A DNA stretch of 64,000 nucleotides from Tribonema minus (taxonomy: Eukaryota > Sar > Xanthophyceae > Tribonematales > Tribonemataceae). This document shows positions 50,380 to 60,213 of the stretch, piece by piece. Position 1 is the stretch's first letter; each line of letters opens with the position of its first letter. Below the pieces are notes generated by a model. The model ran no database searches. It was not told the DNA's origin and was given only the letters and a program-made list of their open reading frames with translations. The position numbers were made by a program, and so were the translations under genes. The stretch lies in the NCBI GenBank assembly GCA_017506865.1, contig JAFCMP010000423.1, positions 682,001 to 746,000 of the forward strand. Direction: 5' to 3'.

Positions 50380-53300
50380 GCGGCGGCCGCAGCCCCCAGT
50401 CAGCTCATACGAGGCGCTTGTGAGCAAGCACATCCGCCGCCAGCCGGTGAGCACTTTGGCTTGTTGTGCGTGCCTGCATGCTGCTGTTAGTGTCTTCAAG
50501 CTAACCTGATTTGAGCGTTGCTGCCAGCACTCAATTCATCTGCAGCTACTGCGTCCACACCAGCTGCGATGCACAATGTCTCATGCGCTGTTTGAGTAAA
50601 TCAAGCGCTAGGTACGATTAGCAAGCAGCTGAGCCAGCGCAGCTCTGCCATTTTTGTTAGGGAGCAAATCTAGTTCACTTGCAGTACAGGTGGACCGCGT
50701 GGTAGTGTAAGCCTGAGGCATACAGTGGAAGCGCTGAACTATCTGCACCACGTAGGTACTGACTGCCAGCTGACCATTCAGTGCTTCGAAGTGCATTAGT
50801 GACCAACAGGTAGTACAGTCATACATATAGTGAGTGCTTAAATATGCTCCCAGCAGGGAAAGAGTGAGCAGGCTCAATAGGAGCATACGTGCTAGAGTGG
50901 CGCAGAATAGCGTTTCCGCCCCTCGAGCAAAGGTACATGAAGGACAGGCACACTTGAAGGACCACTGTTTTGAGCGCAGGCAAAAGTTAACGTGAGCATA
51001 ATTCACACGATGCAACGCATCTGCTATGTGCAGGACGCGCCCGATGCGGTGACATCCGCGGAGCAGCGCTGCCACTCCCCAACGACCAGTGAATGTGTGC
51101 AAGGAGGAGGCCAGGGGGACGAGGGCTTTGACGCCGCAGCATGTCTCGGCAGCTCTGCAGCGCCGCCCAGCGATGGAGCAGCAGGGCTCAGCAAATCTGC
51201 AGCGCACCTCTTCAAGGCCCTGTCAGGGTGCCCAAGGTGCTCCTGGGCCCCCGGCAAACTTTGCAAACGTGGTCACGAATCAAAAGTGAAGCTTTATGAT
51301 TGCTGTGCGTGATGCAGCCCGAGATGTGTGTAACCAACACAGCTTGAACTTTGTTGTGCTGCAGCGAAAGCACGCGCTACGCGCGTGAGTAACACTTTGA
51401 TGCATAATTCCACATGCCAAATCACATGTTGAGTTCGAGTTAGGGCTACTAGTCTAGTAGGGCTGGGGTTAGGGTAGGTGTTCTGGGCAAAGCGGGGGCG
51501 CATTCGTAGGCCCTGACCAGGACTCTGTTGAGATGCACAGCTGTCCAGCCTTCGTCACCCGCAACTGCATGTTCCATGCGGACATATGATTTCTACTGGC
51601 ACAGTGAAAGGTGATGGCGTTTGTGCGCTTCCTCCTCAAGCCTCGCTAGTCAAACGCCCACATCAATCAGTTCTGCTGGTGCCCAGTGCGCAGCAGAGAT
51701 TTCTATCAGTGCAATTCAGTAGATCTTAGAACTTCGAGCGCACCACGTGACTTGTTATTGTTGCGTGCCTTGTGCACAGCTGGGGGGTTCTACGCACCGG
51801 TGGAGGCTCTGCAGAGGCGTGCTGCCTTTACTGTTGTTGTGCAACTTGACAATACACATGGTTCCTTGCCATAGTGCATGTGGTGATGACAGATCACCAC
51901 AATGTAGATGTGCTTGCTGTTACACTGAGTCATGGCCGCATGTCAACAGTCCTTCCATTTTGGCGTCTCCGTCTGCAGCTGGGGAGATCTCTACGCGCCG
52001 GTGGAGACTCTGCTGAGGCGTGCTGCCTTCATTGTCGTCCAGCAACCACAAGCGGTCATGCCGCAGCCGCAGGATGAGAAGTCAGACACTGACTCGGAGG
52101 TAAGCCCCAACCTGTGGGATCATAGCACCGAGTAGATGCAGCTGTGCCTTCATTCCCTGTCCAAATTTGTGCCCAGTTTGAGGTGTGTACGTATGGACTT
52201 GTATTTATAAAGGCCCAAGGGAGGCCGGGTTGCCTATGCAATCGAAAAGCTTGCGTCAATGCAGCAGCCTAGTCTGCGCTGTGCCCTAGGAGTTTGGATA
52301 CCGGCGCCGCAACACAGCCCAGCATTCGCGCTCCACGTGTGTATGCCATGACGCGCTCCGCCAACTCCCGCGCCAGCGATATGCTCAGCTCAATGTGGAT
52401 CTGACGCTTAGCTAACCCGGCCTTGCGTAACACATCTGCCTTCCCCCCCCCTGAGCACATGCACACTGTTTTGGTTGTCTCTGAAGTGTATTTGCAAGAA
52501 AGCTTGAGTCAGAAGCTCCCGCCTTGAAGCGCTGGTTTGCTGATCCGCTAGGCAGCTGAGAACTGTGTGGTGGGGACACGCATGGCCACAACAGCGCAAT
52601 GGGTTGTCACACATCTAACGCCCGGGTGGGTGGTAGCATTTTGCATTGCAATTTTGGCCTATATGCAGCAGGCCGCACGTGCCGCCTTGGGGTTCAAATT
52701 GGGGTTCAAACTAGTGCTAGGGTTAGGGTTGTTGGCTGCTGGTTGCTGCATGCCTGTCAGAGCCTGCACCTTAGGGTGAGGGTTGAAGTCAGGGGTAGGG
52801 TTAGGATTAGGGTTAGGTTAGGGTTAGGCCTGTACCCCACACCACCACCTCACCTGCTGGTTCCTGGTGTTGGCTCCATTTTTGTACGAATGTTTGAAAA
52901 ACGTTGAGAAGAAATGGCACGCAAATGTGAGCGTTGGGCAAGGCCTCGCAGGGACTCCATGTTTGGGCAAAATTGCTGCAAGCTGTGAGAGGAAATGAAA
53001 CGCCAATATGAGCATCGGGTAAGGCCTGGCAGGGGCCGCTGCCATGGCAATCTCCGCAAGCAAGTGCAGCAGGTGGTGGTGCCCACTGCTTTACGGCAGT
53101 GCCCCCCCTCCTCTGGTTCTGCTTTAATGGTTAGATGGTTCAGGTGATTCCAATGAAATAAGTCAATTCTACGACGCACTGACGACGATGTTGCGATTGC
53201 TACCACCAACAACTGCACATATGTAATGCTAGCCGACCACTGAAACCTCACAACTAACTATCACTGATGTCATGATTGCTGTGTAGGAGCGCATTGGCAG

Positions 53301-56300
53301 CATTGCTCAACCCTTGGTGCCGCTTGCGAGCGGGCCAGCCGCGTTCCTCGACTTCATCCGTACACTGGACGCAGCTGCTGAGGACCAGCGGCATGAGCTA
53401 CTGATCGGGTGAGCCGCTTGAGCACTGAGCACAGTGGCGATACAATGAGCAGCATATTCTCAGTGCTCAAATGAGTTGTTTGAGCACTGAGCACATTGTG
53501 GTCAGCTGTGATGATGTTTCATGGGTGATGCTTAAATGACCTGTGTGAGCGCTGAACGTGGTGGTGATGCAAAGAACAGCTGAGCCAAGTGATGGTGGAC
53601 ATGTTGTGCTCAGTGCTCAAATGGCTTGTTCTGCTCAAATGGCTTGTTTGAGCATTGAGCATATTATGGTCAGCTGCAATGATGCTCAGATGAGCCGCCT
53701 GAGCGCTGAGCACAGTCACTGTGCTCAGTGCTCAGATGACTTGTTTGAGCTCCTGAGCATGACAACAGCTGTGATGATGCTCAGGTGACCTGTTTGAGCG
53801 CTGAGTACACTAACTATGCTGATGCTCAGGTGTGTACTTTATTATTCTGTTGAATTTGCAGGCGGTCACACGCAGCCTGCGCCCTCGCTACGCCCTACAT
53901 CCGGGTGCTGCGTGGCATCGGCGTCGTCACTGCACGCGACTTGGCGGATCTGCACCACGCCAAGTGGCAGGTGATCAAACAATGCGGCCACCCTACCCGA
54001 ATGGTAGCCGTTTTGCTAAAGCTGACCCTAGTTATCACATGAAGCCGCTCGCCATGCAAGACGCATGCACGTGGTAGTGCGGGAGTAGGGATCACGTTAA
54101 ACTTACAGTTAGCCCTGACACAGCCAAGAGAGGACCAGCCTGTGGACCAGAAGTTACCTATTCCTACCCCCGTTTTACCCCCAATCATAGCCCTTGTCCC
54201 AACTTTACCTCTCCGTTTCTAGGGTGAGGGTTATAATCAGGGTGAAGGCTAGGATCAAAGTTCTAACCCCAACCAAACTTCAAATCCAGATCCCATTACT
54301 GCCCCTCAATGCGATACCTTAACGCGACCGTGATTACTAATGGAGCAGATGCGTGCAGACCACCAGTAGCGCGTGTGAGCAGAAATTGCCAAAGTCTTGC
54401 CTATGTATATACATACCCCACCATGGAGCAGAATTCTGAGCTCTTGAAGTTAGTGTACCTTAAGCTGCCATCTGAAACCCACCGGCTTAGGGTTAGAATT
54501 GGGGGTTAGGGTTGTGCACCCATGTGTTTGAATAGAACCAAACTCCAGTTGCATAGCCTCTAGCTCCAGTCTACTACTTTTGACAGAGTCTGTACAGTTG
54601 GTATAGCATGTTGAGCGCCTTCCCACTTGTCTCAGCAGCTCAATACCCACAGCAACTCCTACCTCACATCAAGTTGCCTTAACTTCAAAGAGCAAATGGA
54701 GAACATGCCATGGTCTTCATGCTTGCTGCACTTGCTGATCCTAACCCTCGCCCAAATCACCGCACGCAGATGCCTGTGGAGCTTGCACGGCAGGTAGATC
54801 GTATGCTGCAGCGCCTACTGATCCTAGAGGCAGAGGGCAGCGCCAGCCTTTGTGTGGAGCGCACAGACGCTACTCCCGAGGTGAGTCATGTGTAACGAGT
54901 GAGCGACTACGTGAGTGAGTGAGTAAGTATCAGCGTTCTGCTGCTGCTTTGTCGGTTGCGGCCATGCGTGCCCCGTGAGGGTTGCTTTCCAGCCAACCAC
55001 ACAATTCCCAGCTGCCATTGCACTTGTGCTTAGGCGCTACAATGCCCGTGCAGCATTGATTCTGCGCATGCACCTCACACTGCATTGCGTTGACCGGCCC
55101 CAAGCTAGTTGTGGCTTCATTAGTGCCTATAGTCCAGTAACCTGCACATACGCAGATCCGATTGCATGGTTCAGCTCAAACGCATGTTTACCCTTGTGAA
55201 ACTTGACAGGTATTTGCCCGTCCATTTTGTCAGTACGCACGGCAAGGGTTAGAATTAGGGCTGGGCCTAGCGTTAGGCTTACCGCCACTCCCCTTGCTGG
55301 CCTGCTCCTAGTGTCAACTTTGCCCTCAACTGTCGGGTATTTTCACCAGCTCGAACACTCTGGTATTCCCTGCTGATCAGATCCTTTCTCACTGCTTGCT
55401 GCTGCCCCCTCACAGAACTTCAAGCCCGCAAAGCGGCACCGTGCATGCAAGTTTGACCCGCGCTATCGACGCTCCTCCACCGACCCCCATGGTCCCGTTG
55501 GTAGGCGCAAGCCCCTCCCACACCGGCTTAGAGACAAGCCCCCTGCTGTTGACCAGTGCGGATGGCTAGTCGCAGGGGGCAGGGGGGGGGTGTTGTGGGG
55601 GGATAAGGGGGAGGCACAGGGGAGCGGGGAGGAGGGGCTTTGGGGGCTGCCAGGGGGGCTGTGGGCCGAGGTAAGAGCACTGTCCCTCTACAACACATTG
55701 ATGTATCGATAAGTGTGGTGTTGGTACAGTGCCGTGCAGGTAGCGATGTGCATGCTTTTGCACTATGTCACAACCGATGACCGCCATGCATGCATTTGCA
55801 TCAAGGTCAAATGCACGCAGGCACGGGTGAGGTATGCATCCTAACATGAATCTATACCTACCTGCTGTATCCCTGCACGCAGGTAGGAGACTGCTGCGGC
55901 GGCGCGCACGCTCACGCGCCGTTGCTATTCCACGGCGCCAGCAGCAGCGCTCAGGGTGCTGTGGACGCGCAGCGGTTCACGTGTCGCGTGTGCGGCATGG
56001 CCTTTGGACAGCAGCGGCTGCTGCGCCTGCACCAGCGGACGCACACCATTTTCCCCATCTACTCTAGGTGCGGCCTTGCCATTCAATCCACCTGTTGGGA
56101 CATGGGCATCACAAGAAAGTAGTGCCCCCTCCCTAGGGAAAGGGTCGGGGGGCAAGTGGCCCGGGGAGAGACAGTCTGTTGCAACTTGAATAAAGGAGTT
56201 GTGCTGATGATCAGGTCTGCTGAATATCGTGTGAACAAAACCGGAACGCTTGCAGTAGCTCCAGGTGTGCGTACTTCTGAAGTACGTCACAGCCCAAAGC

Positions 56301-59300
56301 ATCAAGGATGTTGAGCATTCTGCCTGCTTGCTGCTTAGGTGAGCAACTTCAACATGACATAGAGGATAGGTACCTCTCACTTACAGTGAGTTCATGCGGT
56401 GCCCTTGGAGCTACAATAGCAGGAGTGCTGCAAGGCAGACCAGCGCAGCATGGCAGCAGCGCTGGGAGAGTTGAAGTAGAGCTATCCAGCACAGATAGAG
56501 GCAAGAGGCAAGTGCGGCACAGCAGTAGCGCTGGGAGAGTTGGAGTTACCCAGCGCACATAGAGGCAGGAGGAGAACATGACGAGTGACCTTCTAAGGTC
56601 ATAGGGATAGCCAAGATTTAAGTTGCGACTGGTTGAAGTAAGAGGTCAGGATGACGTGTCGGGGTCGAAACTCGATCAGTACTTGAACTTGATGCAGCTG
56701 TCAGCAAGCCCTCAATGCCACACCACGCATACAGGGCTGTGGCCGTTGAAAGGCACACCAGATTGCCCCTGCACTTCCCGCATACACTAAAATCACACAA
56801 AGACGGATCAGCCGATGTGTGTCCGCCACTCTGTGTTTGCATTCTGTCATTGCCTACAGGCACAAGGCCATGACCCGCGCCAAAGAGGGCGCCCTCTGGC
56901 TGGGCAGAGAGGGCCTCTGGCCGTGGGAGTCTCAGGAAGACGCACTGAGCGGATGGCGGCTACCGCCCGCCGTGCAGAGCGACCTGAGACACGTCATTGA
57001 CCGCGCACGGGGCTACGCCGCCGCCTGTGAAGCTGAAGTTGAAGATACAGTTGAAGTTGAAGTTGGAGATGAAGTCAGCGCTTCTGGGCAGGAAGCATCG
57101 CTGGCGCTGGTGGAGTACAGGGGCAGAGGGGATGGTGATGCTTTGTACCAAGACGATCAGGACGCAACCTCATTGGCAGACTCCCAACTTGTGAGTGCCG
57201 TGCCGTACTGTGGTCCTGTTTGCTCTGAGTGATTGCAACAAGTTATGATGCGCATTGTCAGGCCGCAGAGGTTGCAACCTAGATGTGCACATGCTGATCA
57301 GGCAAGAAAGATTCATATATGCATATGCCTCAGCTTAGAGAAAGCCCCATGGCGACTCTTACTGGTGGCATCAATCCTGATATTATTGATGCATATGCGC
57401 AGCCACGCTGTACTTCATTTTTTCCCGCTTGAGGGACGGAACCCCTATCACCGCACGTTACAACACATATACCCTTAAGCTCGTGCATGCTTTTTCTGCA
57501 GGGATATCGCCACCCTTTACTACTGTAGTTGTACACGTCACAGGCATCAACAATGCACGTCACGTCCCCCGGGTAACAATGGCGCAAGAAGTATGACCGT
57601 CGAGGAGATGCACTGCCTGTGTGCCGATATCCAACACACAACGAGCCCCTGTCATGGTTTCTGCATAGAATATTATGTCTGAGGTGCTGGCCATGATGAC
57701 AGTCGCTCATGCTGAGACACATGCAGCAATTAACTGCCAGTGGCTCAACTAACCAGCTGTACAGTAAACTGCCAGCCGCCGTTTACTTGCCAAGTCACTG
57801 ATGCGCTTGTGTATTGGGTGTGCATTGGATACGCAATACAGTTTCACACCTTCTCATGGTTCTCTGTGCGCATCTGTACCCGCAGACACTGTGCAGCAGC
57901 TCCTCTGGCTCCCAGTTCTGCCTGCCGCACCGCACCGTCTTACGCTTGGTAAGTCGTACTGAGCAATTATGGTAAAACCACAATGAGTGCTGTTGACTTG
58001 CAGCACTGTACTGTCTTGCGCTTGGGAAGTCATACTTGCAAATACGTTCTTCAAGTAGTTGCAGTACTTGAGACTCATTCATGGAGTGCATGCTGAGTAC
58101 TGATGAAACTGGGCACTGCACTAGTGCACTGCTGTCATGCGCTGGGTCTGCAATAGCCTTGAATATATTCCCAGAAGTGTAAGGTACTTCGAGAATGCCG
58201 ATCGGCTGCTTGTGCAACTGCCATGCCATTGCATTCTGCGCTCCATGCGTACTACTGTCAATTCTTCCATCTACCATCATGTATGCTGGACGCCGTTGAA
58301 GTGTCTGGTAAACGCCAGCTGTCAACACCCGCTTCAGCATCCAGAAGACGCGCTTGGCTTCACTAGATCTTGTCATCAGAGCAAGCACTTGCAGCCGCTT
58401 GAGGGGCACTGACGGACTGTACCCATGCGCGAAATGGAGAGGCTGGGATTAGTATTTGGCTCCATACAGATCTACGCAGCCGCCAGTGAGGCTTGCTCAG
58501 CAGCAAGTCCTGAAAATCAGTGCTAATGCCTCAGTGACTTTTGTGTGGCCGACCGCGTGAGCTCAGGGGGGGGGGGGAAGCCATTTGGCGATGTCGCTTA
58601 GGAGTGATCATCAAATGCGCATGATACACTTCAAAGTGTTCACAAGATGCATGTAAATTCTGGCGGCAAGCTGAAAATCTACCATCTGGGCTTTTTTGGG
58701 CCCTAAACAAGAACTAAATAAAGGTACGCTCAGCCATGCCAGGTACGGTGAGGCCTCCAGGTCCTGGCGGTTCAAACCGCCCCTGTCAGTGCCAGAGCCC
58801 ACTTCAGTGCTCTCAACCGCATCTGCAATTTGATGAATGCAGGTCCCAAAGTCCAAGGACGACAGGCCCGCTGATCAGCCACGCCAGGGTACTGGGAGGC
58901 CGAGCACTGCCACGGGGGCAGTGTCGCTGCCGCCATTGGCGCAGCACAATGCGAGATGCGCACAGAGCATCACACCTCCACTCAGTGAACCCCAGGTACG
59001 CGCACTACTACTTGCTGCTGGGAGCATCGATAACATTCTGAAGTATGCTACGTAGTCGTTACTGCGGCCCATCAAGCACTGCAGAGTATGCGTTAAGTAC
59101 TACTTGAAGTACTTCACAATTTGACATGTTGAATCATGTGTGCATCACACATAAGTACTGAAGTTGCTGCATTTGAAGCACATCTGGTGGCGCAATTGCA
59201 GGCATGCGCACATATGCTTGAAAATATATGTGAGTATACTCTAGGTAGGTGCCGCAGCGTGCTCACTCTCAACCTAACATGTTGTGCTGGCTGTCACTCG

Positions 59301-60213
59301 GCGGAGCAAAAAACATGACTGAGGTTGCATACACTGCGTGCCTGAACTTAGCTGCTCTTGCAGTAGAATGTGCCACAGTGCTCAGGCTGCAGCAGCTGCC
59401 CAGGGGCGAAACAAACTCGGCTCAAACATTTGCATGTGTACCTTGTTGTCTCTCCCACCACAGGTGGAGGCGCCGCGGGGATCACCAGACGACATCATGA
59501 TGGAAGCACTGGCAGCAACTGCTCAGCTGGAACCCCCTAGGGCTTTCCCTCCAATTGAGGCATCCCCCGAACCAGCGCCACTCAGTGTGCCTGCGGCTCC
59601 ATCTCTTGAACCCGCCAGTCCCAGCCCATTCTTGCAGCACGAGTCGGCGATACCTGATGTTCAGCTCGGAACACCTCCTAGAAGAGGCAGTTCGGGTACA
59701 AGTGATGGTGGGCTAGAATTAGGGCTACTAGGGTCAGGCAGCACGCCTCAGCTGCCAGCCACAGAGCGGACATCACGGGGATCGAGCAGGGGGAGCAGGC
59801 GTCCGAGCAGCACGGGCAGCTGGGAATGGTCAACTGGCAGCGACATCAGCCAATCAGCTCGCAGCAGCAGCAGCAGCAATACTGCTGGCAGCAGTGGCAG
59901 CAGCAGTAGCCGCGGCGGCAGCGATGGCGGCAGCGGCGTGATGCACCTCAGCAGTGCTGAGCATCCAGCACATGGCCATATTGAAGATGTCAAGGTGAAG
60001 TTGACGCTGCCGCAGGACGCCTTCGAGTGGTCGCTCGGTAGCACGATGCGGGCCACTAAGGCAGTGCTCAGCGGCGGGCCTGGCAACGGACCTGTGCCAT
60101 CGGCAGCAGCGCTGTCGCCTGCGTCCTACTTTGGGGGCGTGCAGTTTGACTTTGAGGGAGACTCGGACAGTGAGTCTGGGTCTGATGATGGGTCAGACGT
60201 GGTGGAAGTTTAG
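28223..60213 (+). CDS. Very large IQ-motif and C2H2 zinc-finger protein with poly-Q tracts
   Basis: Exons: 28223-28600, 29896-30063, 30946-31044, 33017-33169, 33871-34654, 35112-35305, 35643-35697, 36329-36477, 36990-37091, 37482-37547, 38067-38182, 38699-38956, 40006-40057, 40645-40802, 41544-41715, 42493-42668, 43257-43383, 45050-45190, 47050-47205, 47627-47683, 48461-48583, 49613-49797, 50239-50446, 51034-51236, 51979-52099, 53287-53408, 53862-53970, 54770-54880, 55416-55670, 55883-56067, 56860-57190, 57886-57948, 58843-58995, 59464-60213. The sum is 6480 nt, 2159 aa, in one frame. Seen: low-complexity Q/G region (residues 267-527), IQ motifs (about 820-935), a C2H2 finger (about 1698-1721), and a Ser-rich acidic tail (FDFEGDSDSESGSDD). 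Calmodulin binding is the usual role of IQ motifs. No family recognised. Exons at 29896, 37482, 45050 and 51034 are the least certain, and the span could be two genes. Confidence 0.62.
29466..30650 (+). repeat. Echoes of large-gene exon 2
   Basis: The exon start (GCAGCTGCAGGAG, ACCACGTGGTA) recurs at 29474-29545 and 29660-29730. The end (TCGCTGGCGCTGAGGGGGCA) recurs at 30115-30168, 30219-30247, 30355-30390, 30440-30500 and 30620-30665. Confidence 0.9.
31045..33016 (+). other. Long intron with no recognised content
   Basis: About 2 kb between exons 30946-31044 and 33017-33169. It contains two retroelement-like tails near its start and a duplicated CACTTGAAGTACA at 32920-32945. ORFs of up to 120 codons show no motif. 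Confidence 0.45.
31110..31265 (+). repeat. Two very short retroelement-like tails
   Basis: CCCCTCAAGCGGAAGTACAT (31120) and CCCCTCGAACAGAAGTGAAT (31242) resemble the terminal CCCTGAGCGAGAAnTnAAT of the tail family. Similar ends occur at 50918-50935, and inverted at 38648-38668 and 57418-57440. They are too short to be sure of common origin. Confidence 0.35.
33285..33800 (+). repeat. Echoes of the end of large-gene exon 4
   Basis: The exon-intron join AGTGCTCAGGTGAGC recurs as CACTCAGGCAGC, GCGCTCAGGCAAGC, CCACTCAGGCAAAGC and GCGCTCAGGCAAGC near 33290, 33425, 33688 and 33772. Each is followed by a related CTACCTG segment. Confidence 0.7.
33871..34654 (+). repeat. Low-complexity exon: poly-Gln, poly-Gly and repeated SRPGSQER
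   Basis: This 784-nt exon begins FTRFLEDFLKQPPPRPQ, then has CAG/GGC tracts. The peptide ESRPGSQER occurs twice, separated by a Gln-rich spacer, so the tracts look expanded by duplication. It ends with a conserved-looking stretch (YVLTAQDMLRDNFRKR). The opposite strand has long open frames only because CAG/CTG repeats are open in all frames. Confidence 0.8.
36630..36900 (+). repeat. Echoes of large-gene exon 36329-36477
   Basis: 36630-36740 repeats the exon end and 30 bp of intron (GCTCAGGGCCAG, GACAGGGCA, TTCCATCCCT, GTGTGTGCCCTTC). 36850-36885 repeats CAGGTGCTGCTGCAGCAG. Confidence 0.85.
37124..37275 (-). mobile_element. Inverted copies of the retroelement 3' end
   Basis: On the minus strand, 37222-37124 reads GCGCATTGAGAACCTTTC, CACATGTAGATTCTAATTGC, CATCTGGGCATTTTTGCGCC. 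A second tail (TTTTTGGCGCCCTCAGCAGG) adjoins at about 37270-37230. This may be nested insertions, intronic in the large gene. Confidence 0.6.
37572..37860 (+). repeat. Echoes of large-gene exon 37482-37547
   Basis: The segment AAGGTCGACGTGGCCATCGC recurs at 37577-37600, 37699-37725 and 37823-37848 with increasing change. The first echo has a better donor (GTAAGC) than the exon (GCGAGT). Confidence 0.8.
39738..39946 (+). mobile_element. Dispersed element A, copy 1, with conserved ORF end
   Basis: Nearly identical to the reverse complement of 52186-52398. Both encode LARELAERVMAYT, then GCVAAPVS and LLGHSA followed by a stop, and share about 85 bp beyond it ending at a TTTATAAA motif and TACGTAC. 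The copies sit in two introns of the large gene, in opposite orientation. This suggests a 5'-truncated retrocopy carrying the C-terminus and 3' UTR of an unknown element or gene. Confidence 0.6.
40388..40500 (+). repeat. Degenerate TTAGGG tract
   Basis: A run of GTTAGGG-like units with many substitutions, in an intron of the large gene. Similar short tracts lie at 44893-44935, 45000-45045, 48134-48153 and 52790-52832. Confidence 0.75.
40890..42290 (+). repeat. Echoes of the IQ exons
   Basis: 40905-40990 repeats the end of exon 40645-40802 (GTGGCAAGGGGCTGGCTCGG). 41338-41385 repeats the start of the next exon. Its end (GACAGGTTTGTGGCCGA, GGGATGGTGGA) recurs five times between 41760 and 42290, each followed by a similar 40-bp intron start. 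Confidence 0.9.
42750..43005 (+). repeat. Echoes of exon 42493-42668
   Basis: 42750-42822 and 42923-43000 repeat the exon end and donor (GAGCAGCA, CCAGCGCC, GACTCTCGGG). If 42754-42820 is treated as an exon the frame hits a stop, so I left it out of the gene model. Confidence 0.7.
43460..44530 (+). repeat. Duplicated intron segment of about 120 bp and short echoes
   Basis: 43623-43741 and 44276-44396 share GATCGT(A/T)GAGCTCTAGGT, TGCCTTCCAC and TTGGCCACGAGTCAAAC in the same order. CAGCTCAGCCAGCTCAG motifs at 43475 and 43785 echo the end of exon 43257-43383. Confidence 0.8.
45199..45350 (+). mobile_element. Short copy of the retroelement 3' end
   Basis: Matches the tail family over about 140 bp (GACACTTTCAAGGTGTTCAC, CACATGTAGATTCGAATTGC, CATCTAGGCTTTTTTGCGCC, CTGAGCGAGAAGTGAATCAA). 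Intronic in the large gene, immediately downstream of a donor site. Confidence 0.65.
46225..47290 (+). repeat. Echoes of exon 47050-47205
   Basis: The exon start (CACGTCACCTCGACCACGCC) recurs at 46230-46285, 46697-46790, 46843-46890 and 46930-47005. The exon end with donor (ACCATGCCGGCGGGGGTAAG) is repeated in tandem at 47222-47275. Confidence 0.9.
49365..49550 (+). repeat. Echoes of exon 49613-49797 start
   Basis: 49368-49425 (CTGCAGCTGGGGATCCCCGC) and 49497-49547 (CAGCTGGGGTTCCTCGCAGC) copy the acceptor and first 50 bp of the exon. Both end in CCCTAA-like tracts. Confidence 0.85.
50325..50395 (+). repeat. CAG tract coding for poly-Gln
   Basis: An interrupted CAG run in the exon 50239-50446 gives a Gln run followed by PRRPQPPVSSYEALVSKH. 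It is probably length-variable. Confidence 0.8.
51775..51845 (+). repeat. Echo of exon 51979-52099 start
   Basis: CAGCTGGGG, CTACGC(A/G)CCGGTGGAG and AGGCGTGCTGCCTT are shared with the exon 200 bp downstream, including the acceptor. Confidence 0.85.
52186..52398 (-). mobile_element. Dispersed element A, copy 2 (inverted)
   Basis: Counterpart of 39738-39946. The protein-level differences are mild (Val/Ile, Leu/Met, Arg/Lys, Leu/Arg, Val/Asp). Upstream homology is lost before about 52400, so each copy starts at a different point or diverged. No family recognised. Confidence 0.6.
53405..53830 (+). repeat. Degenerate minisatellite of TGAGCRCTGAGCAC units
   Basis: Starting at the donor of exon 53287-53408, about ten imperfect units combine TTGAGCGCTGAGCAC, its inverse GTGCTCAGTGCTCA, and GCTGTGATGATGCTCA. 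It could fold into hairpins. It begins as an extension of the donor sequence GTGAGC. Confidence 0.75.
55883..56067 (+). other. Single C2H2 zinc finger exon
   Basis: The exon encodes FTCRVCGMAFGQQRLLRLHQ followed by RTHT: C-x2-C-x12-H-x3-H with the hydrophobic F and L at the standard places and an RTHT end typical of C2H2 fingers. One finger alone may bind RNA, protein or DNA. Confidence 0.85.
58590..58735 (+). mobile_element. Short copy of the retroelement 3' end
   Basis: Shares GCCATTTGGCG, GATGCATGTAAATTCT, CATCTGGGCTTTTTT, GGGCCCTAAACAAGAA and CTAAATAAA with the element ending at 61900. It begins within the last codons of the element's ORF, as expected for a 5'-truncated insertion. It lies in an intron of the large gene. 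Confidence 0.65.

Noticed and set aside
51089-51289. Histone-fold (NF-YC-like) phrase ALTPQHVSAALQ
   Set aside because: That frame has a stop just upstream (51050) before any acceptor, and no other histone-fold part is visible; the frame of exon 51034-51236 fits the neighbours' phases.
53405-53830. CRISPR-like or satellite array
   Set aside because: Units are irregular, inverted copies are mixed in, there are no spacers, and the location is an intron.
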